Source of the DNA: Isoetes taiwanensis
Lineage: Eukaryota > Streptophyta > Lycopodiopsida > Isoetales > Isoetaceae
Assembly (NCBI GenBank): GCA_021234155.1
Contig: JAJEKV010000003.1
Coordinates: forward strand, 30,119,166 to 30,183,165
DNA length: 64,000 bases
Direction: 5' to 3'
The notes under the pieces: model-generated
The model's database searches: none
Told to the model about the DNA's origin: nothing
What the model saw: the letters and a program-made list of their open reading frames with translations, nothing else
Shown: positions 33,590 to 43,868 of the stretch, in pieces
How positions within the stretch are numbered: position 1 is the first letter of the stretch
Layout of the letters: each line of letters opens with the position of its first letter
Translations under genes and position numbers: made by a program

Positions 33590-34192
33590 CGCAGGCGGAG
33601 AGGCCACAATCTGGTAGTTCGAGGCATGCCAGAACAGCAGGGGGAGAGTCTCGCCCACAACATCCGAACACACATTCTCGATCGGATGACATTCCCGGGG
33701 CCAGTTCACATTTCTCGAGCAGCCCGTCATGGGGCTCAGCGCCCGGGTCGTGACCGCATTGTCATATTCACGGTTGCGGATGCACAGGTGCGTGATGCCA
33801 TATTGCGCCGAGGCCGGATCTTTGAAGGGGACATCCCTCATGCGTGGACCGGGACCTCACACCGATGCAGAGGGGAGGCACGAGGCGAGGGAGCTTGTGG
33901 GGTCGAGGCATTAAGCCAGCGAGGGGGTGCCGGGATTGGTTCGAGGCGGGGATGCACATTTTCCGGCGGCCGCACGCTTTCTTTCTGCGGACCAGCGGCC
34001 CCAACCCACGGTGCAAGTGGCCACCTTGCTTCCCCTACCACGGCCCCCCCTTCTCCTGCTCCTACTCCTGCTCCCTCACGACCCGTGCCCTCTCAGCCAC
34101 ATGCTGCCTCCGCTCCATCTACTTCTCACTCAGCCTCTGCTTCCCGTCCTCCCCGTGACTCAGGTTGCGCATACCATCCTGGCGACAAATAG
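33590..34192 (+). pseudogene. LINE ORF1-like RNA-binding protein
   Basis: Readable sequence: NLVVRGMPEQQGESL, then FPGPVHISRAARHG, DRIVIFTVADAQVRDAILR and a Pro/Ser/Ala-rich tail. The RGxPE ... VxFxVADAxxRDAILR pattern resembles the RRM-like region of LINE ORF1 proteins, which coat element RNA. It ends with TAG at 34,190-34,192, just ahead of the endonuclease start. Confidence 0.5.
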
Positions 34193-34194
34193 GA

Positions 34195-35064
34195 ATTGTG
34201 CCTCGGGTGGTCTCATGGAATTGTCGAGGCTTTCCTTGGCGAAGGGGACAATCCCCGAACTCAAGTGGCGGTAGATATGGATCTCATCTTTCTCATGGAA
34301 CATGGGAGCATCTTTGGGCATAGGCTACGATCTGCGCGGTTACCAACATTTCGGTCTTCAATACACATGCGGGACGGAGGGGGTCATGGTGGAGTGGCTT
34401 GCTACTACCCGGACAACCTTGGCACATTAGGTTACCCTCGGAAAACAGACGGAACCTACTTGGTGCTTGTGGGTTCGTGTGCATAATACCGGTGGCAACC
34501 CTCTTTTTTTCGGCGCTGTTATTTCCCTCATGCGAGAGAGCACCTTTTATCGCAGCCACCCGTCACGGACGGGATGGACCCTTATGTCGATCTATATGAT
34601 GACATCTGGCAAAGCACCGGCCCGGTTGGGTAGGGTCGTCCTTCTTGGAGATTTCAATGCAGACGAGGAGTAGAGCAGCCCATGCGACTTGACCCCCTAC
34701 GGCGACGATGTCCTGCAGCTTCGCCCCGAAGCAACCCCGCCACGAGGATCGGATGACAGCCAGTCACTTCGCTTTGGCGACAGTTGCTCTGCTATGTGGT
34801 ATTTTTGACTTGATAATTTGCAATGGCACATCACGGTGGCCCGATTCTCGCAAGTGCACATGCGACAGGGACAATCGGGGGAGGGTCGGTGTGGTGGACT
34901 ATGTGCTTGTAGTTGCCCAAGATATGCATCTCATCCCGTCGTTTAGGGTGGAGCCGCAGACGGTCCGGGATGAGGAGGTCGACTCGGATCACCTCCCACT
35001 TTATTTGGACTGGTTTGGCAAGCCGCGGAACCCCCACTATGCCAGCCCCTCGCCCCTCGGTTGA
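34195..35064 (+). pseudogene. LINE AP-type endonuclease fragment
   Basis: Scattered over three frames are VVSWNCRGF near the start, VVLLGDFNADEE (34,635-34,670) and VDYVLV ... VDSDHLPLYLDWF (34,888-35,025). These are the first, middle and last motifs of the exonuclease-endonuclease-phosphatase fold, including the catalytic SDH. The domain nicks target DNA. At least three frameshifts make it non-functional. Confidence 0.75.
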
Positions 35065-35589
35065 GACTAGATTATGGCGCGTGCGAGGGACTATGCCGGA
35101 GGTGCTTATGGGCGCCCTCCCGCAATTACGGACCTCCACACTAGAAGCGTGAGCGGACCGGTGACTTCGCTATTACGGATGCGGCCCGGGCCAGGTGCTT
35201 TAGACCTCCCTCGTCGCCTTTCGGGGTCAACAACATTCCCGCGTAACCGATGGTTTGATCGCGGAGTGTAAAGAACGCATAGCGGCGGCTCCGTCACATA
35301 CGGATCGGTGCGCTTGCGAGGCCACCACGCACCAGCGCCCATCCGGAAGGAGACAAAGGCGCGGTATCTTCCCGAGCATCGAGGGAGATGTTCGGCTGCT
35401 GGACACTCATCCTCGAACCTTTTGCGCAGAAGTGCTTGAAGGCCAGCCCACCCCTACGGGGACATCACACCCGGCGTTGGGGAACGATGCCACCAGGCTG
35501 CTCTATGACCCCGGGGGGACGTCGCCCATACCCCCGGGGTGGCCCCCATTGGTTCTCGTGGAGGAGGATGTTGAGGAGGGCACGCAACG

Positions 35590-36520
35590 GTGGCTAATGG
35601 GAAGGCGGTGACCTCGATGGTATGCGGCGAGTTACTCAAATGGGCGGGGGCAGCTTGTGCGGGTCCTCACTACCCTATTCAACGAGCATTGCGGGAAGGT
35701 CTCCCGGACAATGGACCACAAGCAAGGTTGTTCCCATTCACAAGGCGGGCGACCCACCTTTGTCCGACCAATTACCGGACGATCATGGTCGATTCGAAGA
35801 TTTGCCAAACCGTTGGCTAGCATTCTCGAGCAGCGGTTGACACGGCAGAGGCCGCAGATGTCGCGAGCCCTCACCGCAGCGGGCTTTTAGACCCCCCACT
35901 CAACGATTGACCATATCTTTACAATGCGGGCACTTGATTGAAGACGGCGGAATCATCGTCGGGACTTGTATTGTTGCTTTGTGGACTTCGCGAAGGCTTT
36001 TGATACGGTTCCGCGGGAAAAGCTGTGGGCTAGACTGCGTCAACTGGGGCTCCCCTTGCCTGTGCAGAATGCCATATACAAGTTGTATGAGAGTTGTTTT
36101 GGCGGGGATGCGGCCGACGGACCAAGCATTCACCAAGTAGTATCGGTCCCAAGCAGGTTGCCCCCTCTCGCCAACACTTTTTGGCCTCTACATTGATCGA
36201 TTAGAGCCACGGCTTCTTGAGCATGGGAAGGATGGCATCTGACTTTTGCACGGGTCATCCGCCCGGCTCATCTATCGCGGCCGATGTTGGCTGTTGGCCC
36301 ACACCCCAAGCTATGCGGTCTCACTTGGATGCCCTAGACACATTTTGTCGCTCTGAGACATGCGCGGCGTGAATCGGCCAAGACCGGGTGGTTCTCATAT
36401 CCTCTTCACGTCACCCCAGCCTCCTCGCGACTCACATATCGGGGGCAGCTTGTGGGCGTCACGCCCACCTACAAGTACCTAGGGGTGGAGTTCCCCTCTT
36501 CGCTCTGGCTTTGAGGCGTC
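35590..36520 (+). pseudogene. LINE reverse transcriptase fragment
   Basis: In shifting frames: KVVPIHKAGDPP, NYRTIMVDSKI, LAKPLASILEQRLT, CFVDFAKAFDTVPREKLWARL (RT region A) and VTPTYKYLGVEF near 36,455. The catalytic FADD block cannot be read, because the stretch from 36,230 to 36,380 is rearranged. The order agrees with a single decayed polymerase. Confidence 0.8.
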
Positions 36521-37096
36521 TATCCGCTTTGCGGGTGACAATGGGCCGAAAGCTTTTATGCCATGCGTAACAACATCCACCGGGCAGAGCTCTATGATTG
36601 GGGCCATCACCACACATCTCCGCACCGGTCGAGCCCTGCCCTTCCAGACGGGTCGAGGTTTGGGGCCCCCCGCCTCTATGGCGACCGAATGACTTGGAGC
36701 AAAACGTGCGTAGGCATTTTTTGCACGGGCACTTTGGGTGAAACCTTCAGTCCCCTATCGATTCTCGGCCGCAGAAACCGGATTCTTGCCACTTCACGGG
36801 TAGCCCTTTGATAGACACATCGCCTATTTTCGTAAAGTAGTTACTATGGGTGATGCTCGGGCCCCCCGACCGGGCTTACACCGTGGCAATGGGTCCGCTT
36901 GCCTTTAGGCCTGTTGGAGGGTAAGAGACATCGCTGGTTCGCCAGATGGAACGCGGCGGTGAGCAATGATGCGCGGTGGGACCTGGCAAATGTGACAGAC
37001 TGCGGGAGTACCTAGACGCTTTGTTTCCTTGGCAAGCTCGGGACCCGGCGCTCTAAGAGCAGTCAAAACGGCCCATTACAAGGAGCACATCAACCC

Positions 37097-37447
37097 GTGT
37101 TAGCGGGGCCCACAAAATCTACCTGCGTTCCCGGCTGCCCACGAAAAAGCGCCACTCATTGCCTCCATTCGCATTGGTGCCCACCATCTTCGCATCGAGG
37201 CAGGCGGTGGATTGGGAGCCCCGCCAGACTCTGTCGCGGTCTTTGTCAAGCGGGTGCCATTGAGGATGAGTCTCACACTTTCGAGTTGCCCGTTCACCAC
37301 ATCCGAGCCGATCACGCTCCCTTAGTGCGGCCGGACTTGCCCTTACATTTGCTGATGAACACACCGTCAGTACGTGCCCTGGGGTCGTACATTCAGGAGG
37401 TGCTGGACCTGCGAGGTCACCTTTGCCCCCGTCTGGCTGCTCGTTGA
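37097..37447 (+). pseudogene. LINE C-terminal Cys/His region
   Basis: The frame reads AIEDESHTFELPVHHIRADHAPL ... LGSYIQEVLDLRGHL and stops at 37,447. It resembles the C-terminal zinc-binding block (CxxC ... EDExHxxFxCxxH) found after the RT in several LINE clades. The first cysteine pair is not clear. The GC-rich composition ends here. Confidence 0.5.
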
Positions 37448-37660
37448 TTGGGCACTACGGGTGCGGTGCATGACTGTATATATTTGGGTGTTTCTGCATT
37501 GTATATGTTAGCACAGTTTGTCAACAGGCTGATTGCTGCCACGGTTTTTCCCTCGAAAACCCTTCGGGGCGGGGGTTTTTTAATCCGGGCAGTAATCCGC
37601 TTGCTGCGTTTTTGTATTGGGTCCCATAGACCGATTGGTCTCCGTGGACGATAAAAGTAC

Positions 37661-39960
37661 CTTCCTTCCTTCCTTCCTTCACTTCATTAGGCATATGCAT
37701 ACTGGTGGTAGTTATAGAAAGCAGTCCACTCTGTTCAAATATAACAGGACGAAATGAGCATAAAATGGTCCACATAATGTGAGGTTTAAGGTGCTAGAAA
37801 CTATATCCCAACCAAAATTGGACCATCCACATACATAGATGAAGCAAAATAATATAACAGAATGTGTACCAAATTTCTCAAGCAGAGCAAGTCGATCCGG
37901 ACATGATTGGCTTGAACCGCCACTTCATTTTAATGACCTAACTTCATGCCTGTGCCTTCTTGGATCACATCCAAGCATTATGATTTTAATCTAGATCCTG
38001 CAGAAACAACTCCATGCATTGTCTGCCTTTTCAGCTTGGACGCACTGGGATTTGAATGAGACAGTACCAGAAGGGTTAGATGTGTACTTACATGGCGTAT
38101 TCACCATCACATGAGGCGTAGGACGCACATATCCATCCGTTGCATGGCATGCTTTCAAAATGGGCAAAACCCACAGAAATAAAAACCGAAACACACCTGA
38201 ACTTTGCTTTACGTTGCATGAACAGAGGCGCTCCAGATCAGGCATAAAAGGAAGGGCAAACAATCAGCATGCTGCATCGTCTCTTATTAGATGTTCTTCA
38301 GGGTTTCAATCTAGAGTAGACAACCCTGCCTAAGTACTCTAAACAAATTCATTATCTGCCAATAAATCCCCAAATTCAGGCCATTATATAAGAGTGCATT
38401 TTCAAGGTAAAATAAATGATTATGTGCTAGGAATACATGCATGCAATGTGTCCATGCATGCAGTGTGTGCATGCATGCATGCAAGGGCATTGCTAGGTTA
38501 TATAAGCGCAACAATATTATTCTTGATTTCTGGGGAAGGAGTTTTCCATGGGAAAGAAGTCTTTTATGTGATAGTGAAGCATTCGGAGGGAGATAGATTG
38601 CAGATGGATTGCTTGCGAGTTGCGTGCAGAGATCTGGGAGCGTTGTTGGGAGTGCAGAAGAAGCAAGCGGGATTTCCAGGCGGGGATCAAGCCTTACACC
38701 TGGGGTTTTCTAGTGTTTGTATAGCTGTGTTGATTTAATAATGATTGCTTTGAACGTAGTATAAACTTGGAGTTAAATCATATGAGCATGGTCATGAATA
38801 GGCATGCATGGTTAATGGATAGCGAGCATATTGAACAATTTAATAAACTAGTTAGCAGGGTTATGGAAGCCACCGTCATTAAGGTTATAACTAGTAATTT
38901 GAAGGAAGTTGATCTAGTTAAAAGTAATAAGATATTAGTGAAGATTGTATTTTGCTTAAGCACCGGGCATTGCATGTTGCATGGTAGAGATAGTAATATT
39001 TATATGAGCATATAACTGGATTTCCTTTGTTGCATGAGGTGTAAATTATGGAATTTCTAAGGTAAATTTGATATGGAAATGTGCCTAGTTGATATTGGGT
39101 GGAATTCATAGTATTGTGATCTATGTGTAGTATAATTCTTTGATATAGACCTCTGGGGCCGGAGTCTAGGTGCGATGGTCTAGACTCGCGGTTATTGCAC
39201 AGTGCTATGTAATGGTATTATTTGAACATCGGGCGTTGGTACCATATGGTACAACGTCATGCACAGTTAAGTGGTCCTCCAATGCTGGACGCAGCGTGGA
39301 TGGGTGTGTACACACGTGGTTACCCCGCCTCTATGTCACTGGCCTGATCAGCCGAGTTGACCTTGCTCAGACCCAGAGGAATATTGGTTGCAATGTTGAT
39401 GCTATGATTGCTTGGTTATTATATATGTGGTCTTCTTTGTTGGTATTAAGTTGCATTGGTCATGCTTGTTGGACTAGTTACTTGGATTGCAGGGGCGAGG
39501 CTACGGTAAGGTTAGGCTGTTGTTCTAGGTTAATGCTTTGTATTGTTGATGCTAGACATCCTAGATCCCCGATCCCCACTTAGTCCGTGTGACTAACCCC
39601 GTGGTTGATGGTGTAAGCAGAGGTGTGAGATGCTCTGGAAAGTAGCCAAGCTTCAGAAAGGCGAGAATAGAAGTGTGTGGATTGCTATTCAATGAACTTG
39701 ATTATTATTACTATTATTATTATTATATATGGGCTTGAAGTTACAATTAGTAAGATCATTCATAGTGTGGGGGGGTATTGCTGAGTAATGGGTAAGTACA
39801 TGTTTCGAACCTTAGAATATGTACAAAGATTAAATTCTTTACCTAAGTGTTATTGTTGCGGATGCATGAGCTAATTTCTTAAGTTTTTAAGCTTAAGTAG
39901 ATCCAATGGTCGAGATTGACGGGATCTCTAGTTACCATAAAGGTTAACTGGCCAGGCCCG
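37661..39960. other. No gene; microsatellites and probable LTR sequence
   Basis: There are simple repeats: CCTT at 37,661-37,680, CATG/CATGCATG at 38,436-38,483 and ATT at 39,700-39,726. A TATA-like TTATATAAGCG is at 38,496. The right end adjoins the primer-binding site at 39,968, so part of this stretch is probably an LTR whose left border I cannot place. Confidence 0.4.
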
Positions 39961-39967
39961 TCACAGT

Positions 39968-39980
39968 TGGTATCAGAGCC
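39968..39980 (+). other. LTR retrotransposon primer-binding site (tRNA-iMet)
   Basis: TGGTATCAGAGCC is complementary to the 3' end of plant initiator tRNA-Met. It lies two bases after a CA that ends GGCCCGTCACA, as at the end of a 5' LTR. No gag or pol follows: the HSPA12-like gene starts about 420 bp downstream. This is therefore an LTR remnant with a truncated body. Confidence 0.65.
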
Positions 39981-40400
39981 AAGTTTCGATCTTGGGACCT
40001 GTGGGTTATGAGTAAAAATGCCGCCCTTTATCTATATTAATCGGATTTTTTAGAAAAACATTCTTAATTTGCCAAATTTTACACTAATTTTATAAAATTT
40101 CGACCATGCCTGCATCTACTTTATCAAATCGGATATTTCTAACTTTAATCGGAAATTCCGGGGAGGAACCCCTAATTTCGAATAATTCCAGATTTCCCCT
40201 AAATTCTGGGGAGGAACCAGCAATAGGGAAATTCTTGCCCAAAAAAAATATAAATGCTGAATTTACATTAGGCGGCCTATCGTATCGAAATGAATGCCTG
40301 GTATTTATTATTTAGGACCATATCAAATCACACTCTGCTTTGCTTAGCAATTTCTACAGAAGAGCTTACAGAGCTTACCCTGTTGTTTGTTTTCTGCAAT

Positions 40401-42218
40401 ATGGATCCGGTAGTAGTTGTGGGAATCGATTTTGGCACTACTTACTCGGGGTTCTCTTATGCTCACTCCAACAAGCCTGCAGAGGTTTTGAGTATGGAAA
40501 ATTGGCCTTCTTGGGATGAAGCAGGAGGAAGGCCTTACTGCAAGACCCAGACAAGCCTTTTCTATGCTCCCACCGGACCAACCAATTCCTTAGAACTTCA
40601 AGGATGGGGATGGCCTGCACTGGTCAAGTATACAAAGGCGCTGGAACAAATCAAACGAGATCAAGCTGCTAGAAAGTACGTGATATGCGATTACGAAACA
40701 AATCATGGTGATTTGGTTAAGGCTGTGCACATAAACGGGGAGAAAAATGATGTGGGTTATTTTGTTACCAAGTTCAAGCTCATGCTAGCACCTGATTATG
40801 ACGCGGGAGACCTTCCTTGTGGCTTGTCTGCAGAGAAATTGATTGCAGACTACTTGAGATGCATGTCTGAGTTTGCATTGGATCATCTCAAGAAGAAGTA
40901 TGGCAGGCATATGAAAAAATCTGATGTTCAGTGGTGCATAACAGTGCCCGCAATATGGGATGGAAGCGCTAAGCAGAGAATGGAAATCTGCTGCGAAATG
41001 GCGGGAATGGTCCAGGGAAAATACTGCAGCGACAAAGATTCCAGTTCTCATCCTCTACGAATAGTCCTTGAACCAGAAGCCGCGTCTATGTATTGCCAAG
41101 AGAAACTGCTTCAACTTCCTCTAAATTCTGGCGATAAATTTCTGGTTGTTGACATAGGCGGCGGCACTATCGATCTAGTTCTGCACCAGATATCAGATCC
41201 TAAGCTTTACCAAGTTCATGAAGCTGCAGCAAGTTGTGGGGAAATGGGCGGTGGCACTTTTGTGGATGCGAATTTTTTTAAGTACGTTGATAAAGAAATT
41301 AGTTGCTTCAGAGAATTCATCTTGCAGAATCCCAAATATTTTCTCAGTGTTCTAAGGTGGTGGCTCGACAAAAAATGCTGTTTTATAGGCCCGAGCTCGC
41401 CTAATGGAATAGGCTGGGACATACCATTTAAGCTTGTATCTGCTTGGAAAGAATCGGATCGATCAAGACAGGTTTACGAACCAGATGATGCATACGAGGA
41501 GCTTGATGTAAGTGCACAACAAGTAGAGCAGTTTTTTGACACCGAAGTAAAGAAGACAATTTGTTTGGTACGCAAACAACTGGAGTCGTTACCGAGAGGT
41601 GAGAAATGCAAGTGCTTGCTTGTGGTTGGAGGCTTGTCAGAGAATAGTTACCTGGTAAATCAAATAGAGAAAGAATTTGCCAGAGATGTGGAGCAGATAA
41701 TTGTTCCAATCAATCCAGCAAGTGCAGTTGTACGTGGAGCTGTTAAGTTTGGTTTCTGCCCAGATCTTGTTCTGTCTCGAAAGTCAAAAAAATCGTATGG
41801 AATAGATACGACAGAATCCTTTAAGCATGGCGATCCTCCAAGCCTCCTGTTGATAGATGGCTATGGCGAACAGCGATGTAATCATGTTTTCTACACCTAT
41901 GTGCAGAAGAATCAGTCTGTACTCGTCAATTCTTCTGTTCAGCATGACTTATATCCAATTTATCCCGGGCAACAGACAATGGAAATCCCAATGTTTTCCT
42001 CAGACAGAGAGTTTCCAGCTTATACAACAGACGAAGGATGCGTTCAGGAATGTACGTACTCCATGGACATTTCTCAGGATCTGCACTTGGGAACAACGCG
42101 GAAGGTTGAAGTGAAGATGTGTTTTGGAAAAAGCAGCATCGAAGTTACAGGCAGAAGGGTGAATTTTGGTGATGGAATGCCTGAAAAGCTCTACTTTGTA
42201 AAATTTGAGGCATCTTAA
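40401..42218 (+). CDS. HSPA12-type Hsp70-like protein, intact and intronless
   Basis: A single 605-residue frame. Actin/Hsp70 ATPase motifs are in order: phosphate 1 GIDFGTTYSGFSYA (residues 8-21), the connect region IVLEPEAASMYC, phosphate 2 VVDIGGGTIDLVLHQI, and the adenosine loop LLVVGGLSENSYLVNQI followed by NPASAVVRGAVKFG. Length and wording fit the HSPA12A/B group, an atypical branch of the Hsp70 family without the canonical substrate-binding domain. The start MDPVVVVGIDFG is chosen because phosphate 1 begins at residue 8 as in relatives, although the frame is open upstream to 40,290. No introns are present. A decayed partial paralogue lies at 18,358-19,170. The upstream flank is an LTR remnant and a Helitron end lies 182 bp downstream. 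The biochemical role in plants is not known to me. Confidence 0.85.
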   Translation: MDPVVVVGIDFGTTYSGFSYAHSNKPAEVLSMENWPSWDEAGGRPYCKTQTSLFYAPTGPTNSLELQGWGWPALVKYTKALEQIKRDQAARKYVICDYETNHGDLVKAVHINGEKNDVGYFVTKFKLMLAPDYDAGDLPCGLSAEKLIADYLRCMSEFALDHLKKKYGRHMKKSDVQWCITVPAIWDGSAKQRMEICCEMAGMVQGKYCSDKDSSSHPLRIVLEPEAASMYCQEKLLQLPLNSGDKFLVVDIGGGTIDLVLHQISDPKLYQVHEAAASCGEMGGGTFVDANFFKYVDKEISCFREFILQNPKYFLSVLRWWLDKKCCFIGPSSPNGIGWDIPFKLVSAWKESDRSRQVYEPDDAYEELDVSAQQVEQFFDTEVKKTICLVRKQLESLPRGEKCKCLLVVGGLSENSYLVNQIEKEFARDVEQIIVPINPASAVVRGAVKFGFCPDLVLSRKSKKSYGIDTTESFKHGDPPSLLLIDGYGEQRCNHVFYTYVQKNQSVLVNSSVQHDLYPIYPGQQTMEIPMFSSDREFPAYTTDEGCVQECTYSMDISQDLHLGTTRKVEVKMCFGKSSIEVTGRRVNFGDGMPEKLYFVKFEAS

Positions 42219-42996
42219 AGCGCCTTCTTTTTTTTGTGTAGAATTCTTATCCTTGCAGGCATCTATTATAGTAATTTTTCTGTTAGCTTGTTTTCGGAAT
42301 TACCGGCATAACGGGTGAAAACTTGGTGATGTATGGAAAGCTCTATTCTAGGCATCTTAAAACGCCCTGTAACGGGAGCCCGGCGTAAATACAATTGTAC
42401 TAGTTACGGTGCCCAGCGTTGCTGGCCATCGTATGGACCTGTAAACAAGGCTGGGCATCATTTGGGGACTTGTAAATGTTGATGGGAGTTCCATTTTATA
42501 CTATTTGTTTTGGGTTGGGAGGGGGCACCATTGTGTATGATTTTATGATGCTTTGGGTTGGCAGGGGAGCATCTTTGTGTATGGTGTATGATGTTCTGAT
42601 GCTATGTAAGTAGAGTATCTCGATATTTTGTCCATTTAAGACATTTGAGTTATATACAATTGAGTGGCCTATGATAGTGAAGTGGCCTATGATACTCCCT
42701 TTGTATGCCATTTTGCCTTTTTATTGCAAATTTGCACTATCATTCATATATAAAGCAGAGTCCTTTTTTCATACTTTTCCTATTTATTTGATGCTATTTG
42801 TTTGAGACAAGCTGGTGATGACATGTATGTGCAAAAATTTTAAGGGAAAGAATGCATTGGATTTTTTGCTCCATCTAAGCCTACCTGTTTACTTGGCCCA
42901 GAAGGCACCGCCGAAGGCCCTAATAAATTTGCCTTCTTTATTCTGTTCCGGCTTCTCTAAAGCTGGAAACCGTGGCCCTTAGAACCATGGCCTAAG

Positions 42997-43316
42997 ATGG
43001 ATTTTGATTCCAAAAAGCAGCGCTATATTTCTCCGAGAAGAGCGAATTGAAACTGAAACAGCATCTATGTATTGATTTACCCTGTCAAATCTCTGCTGTT
43101 AATGCTCAAAACTCTAACAGGGCTCCAAATCGGTGTTTTAGTTGCAGAAAAAGAGTGGGTCTTTTAGGATTTAAGTGCAGGTGTGGAAATGTTTTCTGTT
43201 CGATGGACAGATACTCAGAAAAACACGAGTGTTCGTTCGATTACAAGACGGCAGGGCGAGAAGCCATAGCCAAGGCAAATCCGGTGGTAATAGCAAGCAA
43301 GGTTGTGAGGATCTGA
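42997..43316 (+). pseudogene. AN1 zinc-finger (SAP-type) protein, frameshifted
   Basis: ATG at 42,997 opens [17 protein letters not shown] and hits TGA at 43,048. The next frame, open from before 43,047 to 43,316, gives [20 protein letters not shown], then [20 protein letters not shown] and AIAKANPVV. This is the AN1 domain and C-terminus of plant stress-associated proteins, which bind ubiquitin-pathway partners. In the AN1 ligand set (CxxC ... CxC ... C ... H ... HxC) the first histidine, normally in CxxHRY, is Asp here (CSMDRY). No A20 finger is present. With the shifted frame and no in-frame ATG for the AN1 part, I treat it as a captured fragment inside Helitron B. Confidence 0.7.
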
Positions 43317-43868
43317 GAGGAAAAAGGAAGAATGCTTTTAGGCGAGGGCCGGCCGGGCAACTAACCAACAAATCGGGACTAGGCTTGGAAACAAAGCAGC
43401 AAGCGAGCAGAGTTATGCCTCCGGTGCATCTATGATTGTCTCTGCTGCAGGTTGTTAAAAAATATGCTTTTGTTACAGCAACAGCCCCAACACAAACAGA
43501 AAATTTAAAGCCGCCCAACTCATGAATCAGAGCAGTTAGTGCCAGAATAGCATTACAATGGTTTTAATCCCCAAATGCAGAGAGTTTTTATCGCCATATA
43601 ATCCGCCCAACAAGATTCGTCCCAAAAACAGAGAAATTTATCGCCCAGAAGTGGCATTAATTCGACGAAGACCCAAAACAGAGAAACTCGTCTGTTTTTT
43701 TTTTTTTTTTTTTTTTGAAGGACGAAAGCCAAAAAGTTTATTAATCAGAGAAAAAGTACAAAATTTACATGTCTCATCTAACTGTGTAAGCACACAAAGA
43801 TGCCACAGGAGCACGAGCATGGAGCACAATGTACTTACTCCAGAATAGGAGACTAATAATGCCATGGT

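Larger units (their letters stand above)
33570..37650 (+). mobile_element. CpG-rich non-LTR retrotransposon (second LINE clade), degenerate
   Basis: Coding traces for ORF1, an endonuclease, a reverse transcriptase and a cysteine/histidine C-terminus follow each other on the plus strand over about 3.9 kb. Base composition jumps to GC- and CpG-rich at about 33,570 and falls back near 37,460, so the borders can be placed by composition. The 3' end may be the CCTT microsatellite at 37,660-37,680. Frames are broken throughout by many small indels. RT wording (VDFAKAFDTVPREKLW) differs from the L1-type copies at 22 kb and 51 kb. Confidence 0.8.

Noticed and set aside
33482-33841. Minus-strand frame over the start of the CpG-rich LINE
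   Set aside because: It is a shadow of the ORF1-like coding sequence on the plus strand, whose wording matches a LINE RNA-binding region.
38394-38738. Plus-strand frame rich in His, Ala, Cys and Met around a CATG repeat
   Set aside because: The frame crosses a CATGCATG microsatellite and has no domain. Composition explains it.
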